Part shown: positions 45,955 to 54,593 of the stretch, in pieces
Layout: each line of letters starts with the position of its first letter
Position numbering within the stretch: the first letter of the stretch is position 1
Assembly (NCBI GenBank): GCA_019359235.1
Contig: JAHHHT010000038.1
Coordinates: 1 to 64,000 of the forward strand
Length of the DNA stretch: 64,000 nucleotides
DNA from: Oscillatoria princeps RMCB-10
GTDB lineage: Bacteria; Cyanobacteriota; Cyanobacteriia; Cyanobacteriales; Oscillatoriaceae
Direction: 5' to 3'
Notes under the pieces: generated by a model
The model's database searches: none
Seen by the model: the letters and a program-made list of their open reading frames with translations, nothing else
Told to the model about the DNA's origin: nothing
Translations under genes and position numbers: made by a program

Positions 45955-48846
45955 ATGAAACAATCCAAACCAGAGGGACAGAAGTCCACCGGCTTGCCAG
46001 GAGACTTCAGTGAAATGCTAGAATCCCCTGACTCGACAAGCTGCGATCCCCAAAAGTGGCCAGAAGAGATTTCAGACTTCTCTTCAGTCACTCAATCGGC
46101 TCAATCAGTCTTGCCCAATCCGGCTGAACCGCTGCCTTGCGAATGGTTTGGCTCGCCGCACAGCCGGTTCTCCCAGCAAGCCAAACGGGTTCCCCTGCGC
46201 ACAGCGGTTGCGGACAAATTGCAAACCTGGAGCTACTCAGAACTCGATGCAGCCAGCAACCAACTGGCAAATTACCTGCGCTCTTGCGGCATCCAGTCTC
46301 AGGACGCTGTTGCCATTTACGCACACCGCAGCGCCTCCCTCGTATGGGCCCTGCTGGGGATTCTCAAGGCCGGTGCCGCGTTCGTCATCCTCGATTCCAA
46401 GTACCCAGCCTCTCGCCTGATTGATTGCTGCCGCCTAGCCATGCCGAGGGGGTGGCTGCAGCTGGAAGCAGCTGGGGAACTCCCGCAGGAGCTTGAGGAG
46501 TTTGTGGGCAGTCTTGGATGTGTCTGTCGCCTGGAGCTTCCCCAAGGATTTGCTGCAGCACGCCAACTGTTAAAGGACTGTGACGCTGACGCTCCCGAAG
46601 TGGAAGTTGACCCCGACGGTTTGGCATACATCGCATTTACCTCCGGCTCGACTGGAAAGCCAAAAGGGATTTTAGGCACCCACAGACCCCTGTCCCATTT
46701 TCTGGAATGGCATATCCGGACATTTGGCCTGCGGGAGTCAGACCGCTTCAGCATGCTGTCGGGGCTTTCCCACGATCCGTTGCTGCGGGATATCTTGACG
46801 CCGCTGAGTTTGGGCGCTGCTGTCTGCATCCCGGACCCAGAACAGATAGTTACCCCCGGGTGGCTGGCTGAGTGGATGAAGCGACAGGAGATTAGTGTGG
46901 CTCACCTGACACCGGCAATGGGACAGGTGCTGACGGCAGCCATCGCTGACCGTGTGGCCAGTCGGGAGTGGGAGCCGGTGGTGTCTCTGCGCTATGCCTT
47001 TTTTGGGGGAGATATTTTAAGGAAACAGGATGTGGAGTTAATGCGAGCGCTAGCTCCCAACCTGACTTGCGTTAATTTTTATGGAGCCACAGAAACGCCT
47101 CAGGCAATGGGGTATTATATTGTGCGGAACGAGGAAACAGGGGAGGTCGCTGGCAAGGAAGATTTCCCCGTCCCGAGTCGCATACCCGTGGGTCGCGGCA
47201 TTGAGGATGTTCAATTGCTGGTTTTAAATAGCTGGCAGCAGTTAGCTGGGATTGGGGAGTTGGGAGAGATTTATATTCGGACTCCGTACTTAGCCAAAGG
47301 GTATTTGGGGGATGACGCCCTCACCCAGGAGCGATTTATCGCCAATCCGCTGGCGAAAATAACTGGCGACCGGCTTTACAAGACGGGGGATTTGGGCCGG
47401 TACAGTCCAGATGGGACGATTTCGCTGGTTGGTCGCGCCGACAATCAGGTGAAAATTCGGGGTTTCCGCATCGAGTTGGGGGAAATCGAGGCGGTGCTGA
47501 ACGCGCACCCGGGTGTGCGGCAGAGTGTGGCGCTGGCCCGGGAGGATGTGGCGGGGGACAGGCGTCTGGTGGCTTATATCGTCCCCGCTCAGTCGCCCTT
47601 CCCGGCTGCCGGTGAGCTGCGCCGCTTCCTGAAGGAAAAACTGCCGGACTACATGGTGCCCAGCGCTTTCGCATTTCTGGACGCCCTGCCGCTGACGCCC
47701 AATGGCAAAATAGACCGCCCGGCCCTACCGGCACCTGATTTCGAGCGGCCCGATTTGGAAGGGAGTTTCGTGGCACCCCGGGATGCGGTGGAACGCCAGC
47801 TGGCCCAGATTTGGCAGAAGCTGTTAGGGGTAAAGCAGATCGGCATCAAGGACAACTATTTCGATCTGGGGGGGCACTCGCTGCTGGCGGTGGCGCTGTT
47901 CGCTGAAATCGAGAGGGCATTCGGGAAAAATCTGCCCATAAATGTCCTGTTACAGGCACCGACGATTGAGCAACTGGCCGTTGGGTTGCGCCAGCAAGAG
48001 TGGTCTGCGCCTTGGTCGTGCCTGGTGCCGATTCAGGTGAGGGGTTCTAAACCGCCCCTGTTCTGCGTTCATGAAGCTGATGGCCATATCCTCTGCTACC
48101 GGGATCTGGCGCGGCATCTGGGGGATGACCAGCCTGTATATGGGCTGCAACCGCACGGCATGGATGGGAAACACCCTCTGTACAGCCGGTTTGAGGATAT
48201 GGCGGCTCACTTTATTAAGGAGATACGCTCTCTCCAGCCCCAGGGCCCTTATTTTCTGGGAGGCTTGTGCGTGGGGGGCATTTTGGCGTTCGAGATCGCC
48301 GTGCAGCTTCAGGCGCAAGGCCAGGAAGTGGCCTTGCTAGCGCTGTTTGATGCTGCCTTGGATCAAGCGCCGGAACTGGAGATAGGCGACCGGCTCGACC
48401 GCCACCTGAATAAGTTTTTAGAGATGAGCCCCAAAGAAAAGCTGGGCTACATTTTCTACAAAACCCAGGGGAAAATCCAGAGAACGGTTAGACCTTACAA
48501 GGAAAAAATCAAGTTAATGAATTATAAGTTTTACCTGGATAGGGGGCGTTTCTTGCCTTTCTTCCCCGCATACATTCCTGTGCGAGAGGTCTTAAACACC
48601 TATAAGTATGTGCCGCAAGTCTACTCGGGACGGGTGACTCTGTTTCGAGCTGCTGAGGGGACTTTGGATTGGCACAGCGATCCGGCTATGGGCTGGGGCC
48701 CGCTGGCGGCTGGTGGGGTGGAGGTGTATGACGTGCCAGGCCGGCACAGTGAAGTCACTGATATGTTAACAGAACCTTATGTAAGGGTTCTGGCTGAAAA
48801 AGTGAGGGCTTGCATAGATAGGGCGCTGGGAGAGCGGGTGAGTTAA
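45955..48846 (+). CDS. NRPS-like protein: adenylation, carrier and thioesterase domains
   Basis: The 963-residue protein begins at ATG 45955, with GGAGAAAAGGAC before it. After about 60 non-conserved residues come a complete adenylation domain (YIAFTSGSTGKPKG, NFYGATETPQ, YKTGDLGRY, KIRGFRIELGEIEAVL, LTPNGKIDRPALP), a carrier domain with LGGHSLLA (Ser about 642), and a type I thioesterase in which the nucleophile motif reads GLCVGG, Cys772 instead of Ser. There is no condensation domain. The segment SMLSGLSHDPLLRDILTPLS resembles that of Lys2-type adenylation domains rather than typical amino-acid ones. It would activate one acid and release or transfer it. It lies inside a polysaccharide locus. 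Confidence 0.88.
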   Translation: MKQSKPEGQKSTGLPGDFSEMLESPDSTSCDPQKWPEEISDFSSVTQSAQSVLPNPAEPLPCEWFGSPHSRFSQQAKRVPLRTAVADKLQTWSYSELDAASNQLANYLRSCGIQSQDAVAIYAHRSASLVWALLGILKAGAAFVILDSKYPASRLIDCCRLAMPRGWLQLEAAGELPQELEEFVGSLGCVCRLELPQGFAAARQLLKDCDADAPEVEVDPDGLAYIAFTSGSTGKPKGILGTHRPLSHFLEWHIRTFGLRESDRFSMLSGLSHDPLLRDILTPLSLGAAVCIPDPEQIVTPGWLAEWMKRQEISVAHLTPAMGQVLTAAIADRVASREWEPVVSLRYAFFGGDILRKQDVELMRALAPNLTCVNFYGATETPQAMGYYIVRNEETGEVAGKEDFPVPSRIPVGRGIEDVQLLVLNSWQQLAGIGELGEIYIRTPYLAKGYLGDDALTQERFIANPLAKITGDRLYKTGDLGRYSPDGTISLVGRADNQVKIRGFRIELGEIEAVLNAHPGVRQSVALAREDVAGDRRLVAYIVPAQSPFPAAGELRRFLKEKLPDYMVPSAFAFLDALPLTPNGKIDRPALPAPDFERPDLEGSFVAPRDAVERQLAQIWQKLLGVKQIGIKDNYFDLGGHSLLAVALFAEIERAFGKNLPINVLLQAPTIEQLAVGLRQQEWSAPWSCLVPIQVRGSKPPLFCVHEADGHILCYRDLARHLGDDQPVYGLQPHGMDGKHPLYSRFEDMAAHFIKEIRSLQPQGPYFLGGLCVGGILAFEIAVQLQAQGQEVALLALFDAALDQAPELEIGDRLDRHLNKFLEMSPKEKLGYIFYKTQGKIQRTVRPYKEKIKLMNYKFYLDRGRFLPFFPAYIPVREVLNTYKYVPQVYSGRVTLFRAAEGTLDWHSDPAMGWGPLAAGGVEVYDVPGRHSEVTDMLTEPYVRVLAEKVRACIDRALGERVS

Positions 48847-48876
48847 CCGGCGCTAAAGGGAGCCGCTCAAGAAACC

Positions 48877-48898
48877 GGAATGCCTCCGCAGGCATTCC
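48877..48898 (+). terminator. Strong hairpin after the NRPS-like gene
   Basis: GGAATGCC-TCCGCA-GGCATTCC is a perfect 8-bp stem 31 bases after the stop. No T-run follows, so it may be a processing or attenuation site rather than a full terminator. Confidence 0.4.
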
Positions 48899-49028
48899 TA
48901 AATCTCAGCCTGGGAAAAGGACTTTTTATTTTTCCATTCACGAAGTTGCTTTTCCCGGGTTATTGAGGGGAGACTGCTCAGCCATATCGCACTCTATTTG
49001 GGAACGTCCAACAGGAAAAATAACCACC

Positions 49029-50297
49029 ATGTCACTGTCATTTTTAGAAAAGCTGCGCGGCAATAAGTTTATTAGCAATATCAGCTGGCTGAGCGGGTCA
49101 GAGTTCGTTATCCGGATATTCCGCTTAGTGACAACGGTGGTTTTGGCCCGCTGGCTGAGCCCCTACGACTACGGCTTGGCGGCTGTGGTTTTAACAACCT
49201 ATGAGTTTATAAGGGTGTTTTCCAAAAACGGCATAGGGCAAAAGCTGGTTCAGGCTCCAGAAGAAGAACTAGAGGAGCTGTGCACGGCGGCGTACTGGCT
49301 AAACTGGGTGATTTTTGCGGCCATTTTTGCGATTCAGTGTTTGGCGGCTTTTCCTATCGCCTGGGTTTACAAAGACAGCCAGCTGATTCTTCCCATCTGT
49401 GCGATGGCTTTAGTCTATTTAATGATTCCTATCGGCTCAGTGCAGTCAGATTTGATTCAAAGGGAAAACAGGCTGGAAATTTTAGCGATAACGAATACGT
49501 TACAAATCTGTACGGATAATGTCTTAACCTTAATTTTTGCGATCTCACACATGGGGATGTGGGCCATTGTGCTGCCGAAGGTGCTGGTCGGGCCGATTTG
49601 GGTGGCCATCAACTATATGAACCATCCCTGGCGGCCCACAAAAGGATTTACGACCAAATCCTGGGGGAAGATTTTTAAATTTGGCAGGAATATCTTGGGG
49701 GTAGAGCTGCTCAAGACGCTGAGAAACAATTTAGATTATTTAATTATTGGCAAATTTTTAGGCATTAAGGAGCTGGGGTTATACTACTTTGCCTTCAATG
49801 CCGGGTTGGGAATTAGTCTCAGCGTTATCTACAGCATCAATGCCGCTATATTCCCTCACCTCTGTGCGGCTCGTTCAGAGGTGTTTAAGTTGAAGGCGCG
49901 TTACTTCAGCAGTCTGAAAACGATTACTTTGATGATCGTCCCCCTGGTTATGTTACAATCTAGTCTGGCCCATTTCTATGTGCCGTTAGTTTTTGGCCAC
50001 AAATGGATTCCGGCGATTCCCATTCTGGTGCTGATTTGCCTGTCAGCGATTCCCCGGCCTTTTGCCGATGCGGCTTCTGAGCTTTTAGTGGCAGTGGACA
50101 AACCTGAATTGGACTTGCGCTGGAATATAATATTCACAACTGTGTTCACAGGCGGACTGCTGATAGGGGTTCAATACCAAGCGATTGGGGTGGCGGTGTC
50201 GGTTTTGTTAACCCACCTGATTTTTCTGCCTTTGTTTACAGTTTGGGCCACTCGCTATGTTTTTGCGAGATTGTATAAAGAAGAGATGCAGAAATGA
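49029..50297 (+). CDS. Wzx-type lipopolysaccharide/polysaccharide flippase
   Basis: From ATG 49029 the 422-residue protein has about 12 membrane helices and the MOP-family start SWLSGSEFVIRIFRLVTTVV and LARWLSPYDYGLAAVVLTTY, followed by a GIGQKLVQAP-type loop, as in O-antigen flippases. An upstream in-frame start at 48963 would add 22 residues without support. It would move the lipid-linked repeat unit made by the cytoplasmic transferases of this locus to the periplasm, where the polymerase-like protein acts. Confidence 0.88.
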   Translation: MSLSFLEKLRGNKFISNISWLSGSEFVIRIFRLVTTVVLARWLSPYDYGLAAVVLTTYEFIRVFSKNGIGQKLVQAPEEELEELCTAAYWLNWVIFAAIFAIQCLAAFPIAWVYKDSQLILPICAMALVYLMIPIGSVQSDLIQRENRLEILAITNTLQICTDNVLTLIFAISHMGMWAIVLPKVLVGPIWVAINYMNHPWRPTKGFTTKSWGKIFKFGRNILGVELLKTLRNNLDYLIIGKFLGIKELGLYYFAFNAGLGISLSVIYSINAAIFPHLCAARSEVFKLKARYFSSLKTITLMIVPLVMLQSSLAHFYVPLVFGHKWIPAIPILVLICLSAIPRPFADAASELLVAVDKPELDLRWNIIFTTVFTGGLLIGVQYQAIGVAVSVLLTHLIFLPLFTVWATRYVFARLYKEEMQK

Positions 50298-50337
50298 GCG
50301 GATATGTTCAATTAGATGAATGAATTATGGCGGGAGT

Positions 50338-51330
50338 ATGAGTCAGCCAAAAATTTTACATGTAATAAGCGACAGTAGATTGGGCGGGATTAATAAAGTT
50401 TTAAACTATCTCAACTTAGCTTTGAGAGGTAAATTTCAAACAAAACAAATTTGTGTGGCAGGAATATCTGAGATAATGATGGCAGAATTTAAGCCTGACA
50501 TCATCATATTTCACGACAGCTGTTCCTGGAAAAAATTGCCTGTAATCCTGATCTGTAAATGCCGGGCAAAATTGCTGATTCACGACCATCACTACTGTCA
50601 GGAATTTGAAAAAAGCAATGTCACTTCTTTGCCCAGGTTTCGCCTGATGCTCAAACTCGCCTATGGCATGGCCGATCGGGTGGTGGCCGTTTCTCACGCT
50701 CAGGCCAAGTGGATGACGGAAAACAAGCTGGTTGAACCGGCTAAACTTATAGTTATTCAGCAGAGTACGAAGCTAGAAGAGCTGCTAGCGCTTCCCTCAA
50801 AGCGGGTGGAAACGCCCCTAATCTTGGCAGCCTACGGACGCTTTTCCCAACAGAAGGGATTTGATGTTTTAATCAAGGCCATGCGGCTGATTCCTAAGGA
50901 AAAGGTGCGACTTTACCTGGGAGGGTATGGGCCAGATGAAGCGGCTTTGCAAGAATTGGCCCGGGGAGAAGAAAATATTAAGTTCCTCGGCACGATTTTT
51001 GATGTGCCCGCTTTTTTAAACGCTTGCGATGTGGTGGTGATTCCCTCGCGGTGGGAACCTTGGGGGAATGTGTGTCTGGAAGCGAAAGCGGCAGGCAAGC
51101 CGGTGATTGCCAGCCGTGTGGATGGCTTGATTGAACAGGTCAGTGATTGTGGTATTCTAGTACCGCCAGAAGACCCTCACTCTTTAGCCGGTGCCATAGA
51201 GGAAGTGTGTTCCCTCCCTGAGTCAACCCTGCAAGCGTGGGGACAGCGGGGTCGGGAGTCTGTCAGTCAAGCTTGGGAAAACTATGTGATGAAATGGGAG
51301 GCATTGCTGTGGGAAATGTTAAAAAATTAA
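50338..51330 (+). CDS. GT4-family glycosyltransferase
   Basis: The 330-residue protein starts at ATG 50338, just before the first beta strand (KILHVISDSRLGGINKVLN); an ATG at 50320 adds six residues. The fold is GT-B: N-terminal acceptor domain, then AYGRFSQQKGFDVLIKAMRL and LYLGGYGPDEAAL, and the C-terminal donor-site motif PSRWEPWGNVCLEAKAAGKP with the E-x7-E pattern. Retaining glycosyl transfer from an NDP-sugar to the lipid-linked unit is likely. It is 40 bp from the flippase gene. Confidence 0.9.
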   Translation: MSQPKILHVISDSRLGGINKVLNYLNLALRGKFQTKQICVAGISEIMMAEFKPDIIIFHDSCSWKKLPVILICKCRAKLLIHDHHYCQEFEKSNVTSLPRFRLMLKLAYGMADRVVAVSHAQAKWMTENKLVEPAKLIVIQQSTKLEELLALPSKRVETPLILAAYGRFSQQKGFDVLIKAMRLIPKEKVRLYLGGYGPDEAALQELARGEENIKFLGTIFDVPAFLNACDVVVIPSRWEPWGNVCLEAKAAGKPVIASRVDGLIEQVSDCGILVPPEDPHSLAGAIEEVCSLPESTLQAWGQRGRESVSQAWENYVMKWEALLWEMLKN

Positions 51331-51475
51331 TTTACTTATTCTGGCTGCAAACGAGTGGCAGGGGCGGGTTTACGCGAGATATCTGCGGGTAGCAAAGGGT
51401 GCTAATGAACCCGCCCCTATTTTGGCAATAGGTGTATTTCTTTTTACCAACCAATAACCTCACGGGAGCGGCATA

Positions 51476-53368
51476 ATGGCAGGACTGTATGTAACGATTG
51501 GCAGCACGAATAGCAGCCGCATTTCGGCAGCAGCGCAGCGGCTGACCTTTTTCCCGGGCGAACACGCAGAAATAATTGAGGAGCCAGGTTTAGGAATTGC
51601 TTGGGTCAGCCATGACGAGCCGTCGCTGTTCGCACCGGCACACCACCCGCAAACAGGAGTGCGGGTTGTGACTGCGGGGCGGGTGGCGTGGGATGAGCCG
51701 GACTGGAAGCGAGCCGAGGGGATGAACCAACACACGGGCGGTTTGAGCAACCGGCTGCTGCTAGATAAATACCTTTCTGGAGGCGTTGCCGCCATTGAGC
51801 GGCACAACGGTTCGGCGGCACTTCTGATTTGGGACCCGCGCTCGCAGCAGCTGCATTTGCTGACAGATCACTTCGGTTTTTATCCAGTGTTTCTCTACCG
51901 CCCCCACGCCATAGAGGGGTGTGCGATCTCCTCATTCCCCGATGCGATAGCAGACGATCCAGAGGTAGAAACCGCGCCGGATTATATCTCAATGGCGGAG
52001 TTTTTGCGGGAGTGGCAAGCCACCCCGCCCCACACCTACTACAGCGAAATTAAATATGCCGGTGCGGCTAGCCACTGGTGCTGGAACCTTGCGGAATCTA
52101 CCTGCCGGCAGCGTGCCTACTGGCAGCCCTTTCAAGATGGCTTTTTCCCAAACTTGAAAACGGCTGCTGAGCAACTCTCGGAAGCGGTGAGGAATGCGAT
52201 TAAAATCCGCAGCCTTCCCCGTCTCGGTCCGGCTGTCAGCTACACCAGCGGCGGCATGGATTCGCGAGTTGTCCTTTTTTCTTGTGCTGACCGTTCCTGC
52301 GTATGTGGCGTCAACCTTTATGACATTCCCAATCAAGAAGCGGCTTTAGCCCAGCAACTGTGCGAGACAGCCGGTGTGAAATACATTGGCTTTGCCCGAG
52401 ACGACGACTATTACCCGCGCTGGATGCGGGAGGGGGTGCGCCTGTCGGGGGCGATGTGGTCAGCAGAAGACAATCATTTTCTGGGAACCCGCGACCTGCT
52501 CGAAGAGCTTGGGGCTCGCACAGTGCTGACCGCATGCCCGGTGGATATGGTGTTTAAGGGAGCCGGTTTAGACAAAAGTTACCAGCAATTATTTGGCCGA
52601 AATATGCCGTTTTTTCAGTTGGATAATCAGCGAGATGATAGCTTTAAATTAGAATCTCCGCAACGACAGGCACCCCCTAAATTGGCCCGAGAGATGGAGC
52701 GCCGCATCAAGGAATGGTTTGGCGATATACCGGCGCGTCTCAAATCGGATGAAGACCACCTCAAAGTTGAAGACAAGCGCATTCGGCCCGGATGTTATGA
52801 AGCCGCAATGGCTGGTTCAATGATGTTTCGCGTCTTTCCTTACGATTCCTTCATCGCTGACCGCGCCATCGCTGAGTGCTACAGCCGCACACCGGCTCGC
52901 TGGAAATTGAACGGCACTTTATGGGAGTTGACAGTCACTCGCATTTGTGGTAGAAACGTCGTTGATGCCAACCGGGGCTGGCGGCCCGGTTCTTCTAAAG
53001 CAGAAAAACTCCTGATTTTTGCCAAAGACTGGGTGCTACGGCGTCTGAAACCAGCGCCAGCGGCGCAGCATCAAGGGCCGGCAACAGATGGGTCTTGGCC
53101 AAACTTGGGCTGGTATGTAAAGCACAGCACTACTCTGCGCGAAATGTGGGAAAGCGCACCCCTTGCAGACCGGCAGCTGATGTGCGATCTTTGGGGGAGC
53201 GATCCTTGGCGCGTGCCCCTTGCCGAGTGGTCAAAGCCAGCCGTGCTCAACTCGAAGGGGATGAATCACGGCAATTCACCTTATGCTTTATTCCGGATTC
53301 TGACGCTATTGAATTATTGGTCAGTCCGCCGCGACTCAACAAATAGAACAAGTCTAAATGATTTGTGA
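51476..53368 (+). CDS. Asparagine-synthase-like protein without glutaminase cysteine
   Basis: The 630-residue protein has the layout of AsnB: an N-terminal Ntn-type glutaminase-like domain (HFGFYPVFLYR, a DxFGxxPLY-type segment) and a C-terminal synthase with the pyrophosphate-binding loop SYTSGGMDSR. The N-terminus is MAGLYV, so the invariant Cys2 nucleophile that releases ammonia from glutamine is absent; it cannot use glutamine in the known way. Such Cys-less homologues (beta-lactam synthetase, lasso-peptide cyclase) adenylate a carboxyl group and form an amide with another amine. In this locus it could amidate a uronic acid or link an amino compound (inference). Start at 51476 has GGGAG upstream. 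Confidence 0.85.
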   Translation: MAGLYVTIGSTNSSRISAAAQRLTFFPGEHAEIIEEPGLGIAWVSHDEPSLFAPAHHPQTGVRVVTAGRVAWDEPDWKRAEGMNQHTGGLSNRLLLDKYLSGGVAAIERHNGSAALLIWDPRSQQLHLLTDHFGFYPVFLYRPHAIEGCAISSFPDAIADDPEVETAPDYISMAEFLREWQATPPHTYYSEIKYAGAASHWCWNLAESTCRQRAYWQPFQDGFFPNLKTAAEQLSEAVRNAIKIRSLPRLGPAVSYTSGGMDSRVVLFSCADRSCVCGVNLYDIPNQEAALAQQLCETAGVKYIGFARDDDYYPRWMREGVRLSGAMWSAEDNHFLGTRDLLEELGARTVLTACPVDMVFKGAGLDKSYQQLFGRNMPFFQLDNQRDDSFKLESPQRQAPPKLAREMERRIKEWFGDIPARLKSDEDHLKVEDKRIRPGCYEAAMAGSMMFRVFPYDSFIADRAIAECYSRTPARWKLNGTLWELTVTRICGRNVVDANRGWRPGSSKAEKLLIFAKDWVLRRLKPAPAAQHQGPATDGSWPNLGWYVKHSTTLREMWESAPLADRQLMCDLWGSDPWRVPLAEWSKPAVLNSKGMNHGNSPYALFRILTLLNYWSVRRDSTNRTSLNDL

Positions 53369-53474
53369 AAGGCTGGTGTGCGAACGCCGATGTCGCGTCT
53401 CTACAGGATGTTACAGCCGGTAAAAAAATAAAAGAGGATGGCGATAACATTCTTGCGTATCCCTCAAAAATACC

Positions 53475-54506
53475 ATGAAAAAAGTATCTGTCATAGTCCC
53501 CGTCTACAACGTAGAAAAATACGTCGCCCAGACGATTGAATCTGTACTGGGCCAGACATACCCGCATTTTGAGCTGCTAATCGTTGACGACGAATCTCCA
53601 GACGGAAGCGTGGAAATTTGCCGGCAATTCCAAGACCCCCGGATTAAAATTATAAGCCAGAAAAATCGAGGGCTGGCCGGTGCCCGGAACACCGGCATCC
53701 GCAACGCCACAGGAGATTATCTGGCATTTCTCGATTCCGATGACCTGTGGCTGCCAGAGAAGCTGGAGAGACACGTCGCGCATCTGGACAGTCGCCCGCA
53801 AGTTGGGGTCAGCTTCAGCCGGTCAGCCTTCATTGACGGCGAGGGAAATCCTTTAAACTACTATCAAATGCCGAAACTCACCGGCATTACCACCCCGCAC
53901 CTGCTGTGCCGCAATCCGATTGGCAATGGCTCCGCGCCGGTGCTCCGCCGAGAAGTGCTGGAAGCGATTCGGTTTCAGGAGAATATCCACGGAACTGTAG
54001 AAGATTTCTACTTTGACGATCGCCTGCGCCAGTCAGAAGATATTGAGTGCTGGATTCGCATCTCGATTAAAACCAATTGGGTTATTGAAGGAATTCCAGA
54101 GCCGCTGACTCTGTACCGGGTGAACACCGGCGGGCTTTCTGCGAGCGTGCTAAAACAGCTGGCATCCTGGGAGCAAGCGATTGAGAAAACCCGCTCCTAC
54201 GCGCCGGATATTGTTGGCAAGTGGGGGAAGTTGGCGCGAGCTTATCAATTGCGCTACCTGTCGCGGCGAGCTGTTCAGATCCGAGATGCGAAAATGGCCA
54301 TCCAGCTGTTACACGAAGCCCTGCTCACCGATCCGCGCATCATTGTCCAAGAACCCCAGCGGACGATACTGACTTGGATAGCGGCTTATGTGCTGGCTAT
54401 TTTGCCGGGAAAACTTTATGACCGGCTGGAGGCGCGTGGGATGCGTCAAGTGGTAAAATCCCAAGAACGGATTATCTATAAAGGCGGTAATAAGGTGGAG
54501 CGCTAA
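53475..54506 (+). CDS. GT2-family glycosyltransferase
   Basis: The 343-residue protein starts KKVSVIVPVYNVEKYVAQTI and has the GT-A motifs LLIVDDESPDGS, GLAGARNTGIRNATGDY, FLDSDDLWLPEKL (DxD) and an SEDIECWIRI acceptor-side motif (ED). Inverting transfer of one sugar to the growing unit is likely. The C-terminal about 100 residues contain a helix (VLAILPGKLYDRLEARGM) that could sit on the membrane. It is 106 bp from the previous gene. Confidence 0.92.
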   Translation: MKKVSVIVPVYNVEKYVAQTIESVLGQTYPHFELLIVDDESPDGSVEICRQFQDPRIKIISQKNRGLAGARNTGIRNATGDYLAFLDSDDLWLPEKLERHVAHLDSRPQVGVSFSRSAFIDGEGNPLNYYQMPKLTGITTPHLLCRNPIGNGSAPVLRREVLEAIRFQENIHGTVEDFYFDDRLRQSEDIECWIRISIKTNWVIEGIPEPLTLYRVNTGGLSASVLKQLASWEQAIEKTRSYAPDIVGKWGKLARAYQLRYLSRRAVQIRDAKMAIQLLHEALLTDPRIIVQEPQRTILTWIAAYVLAILPGKLYDRLEARGMRQVVKSQERIIYKGGNKVER

Positions 54507-54535
54507 ATCCAGCGGGCAGGTGCAGGCTTTGGCCC

Positions 54536-54590
54536 AATGCCCAATGCGATGATGCCCAATGCGATGATGCCCAATCCAAAATCCAAAATC
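54536..54590. repeat. Short tandem units before the GH5 gene
   Basis: CCCAATGCGATGATG units (two) run into CCAAAAT units. They are in frame with the GH5 gene and would encode MPNAMMPNAMM if translated, but a start after them fits better. Confidence 0.6.
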
Positions 54591-54593
54591 AAT

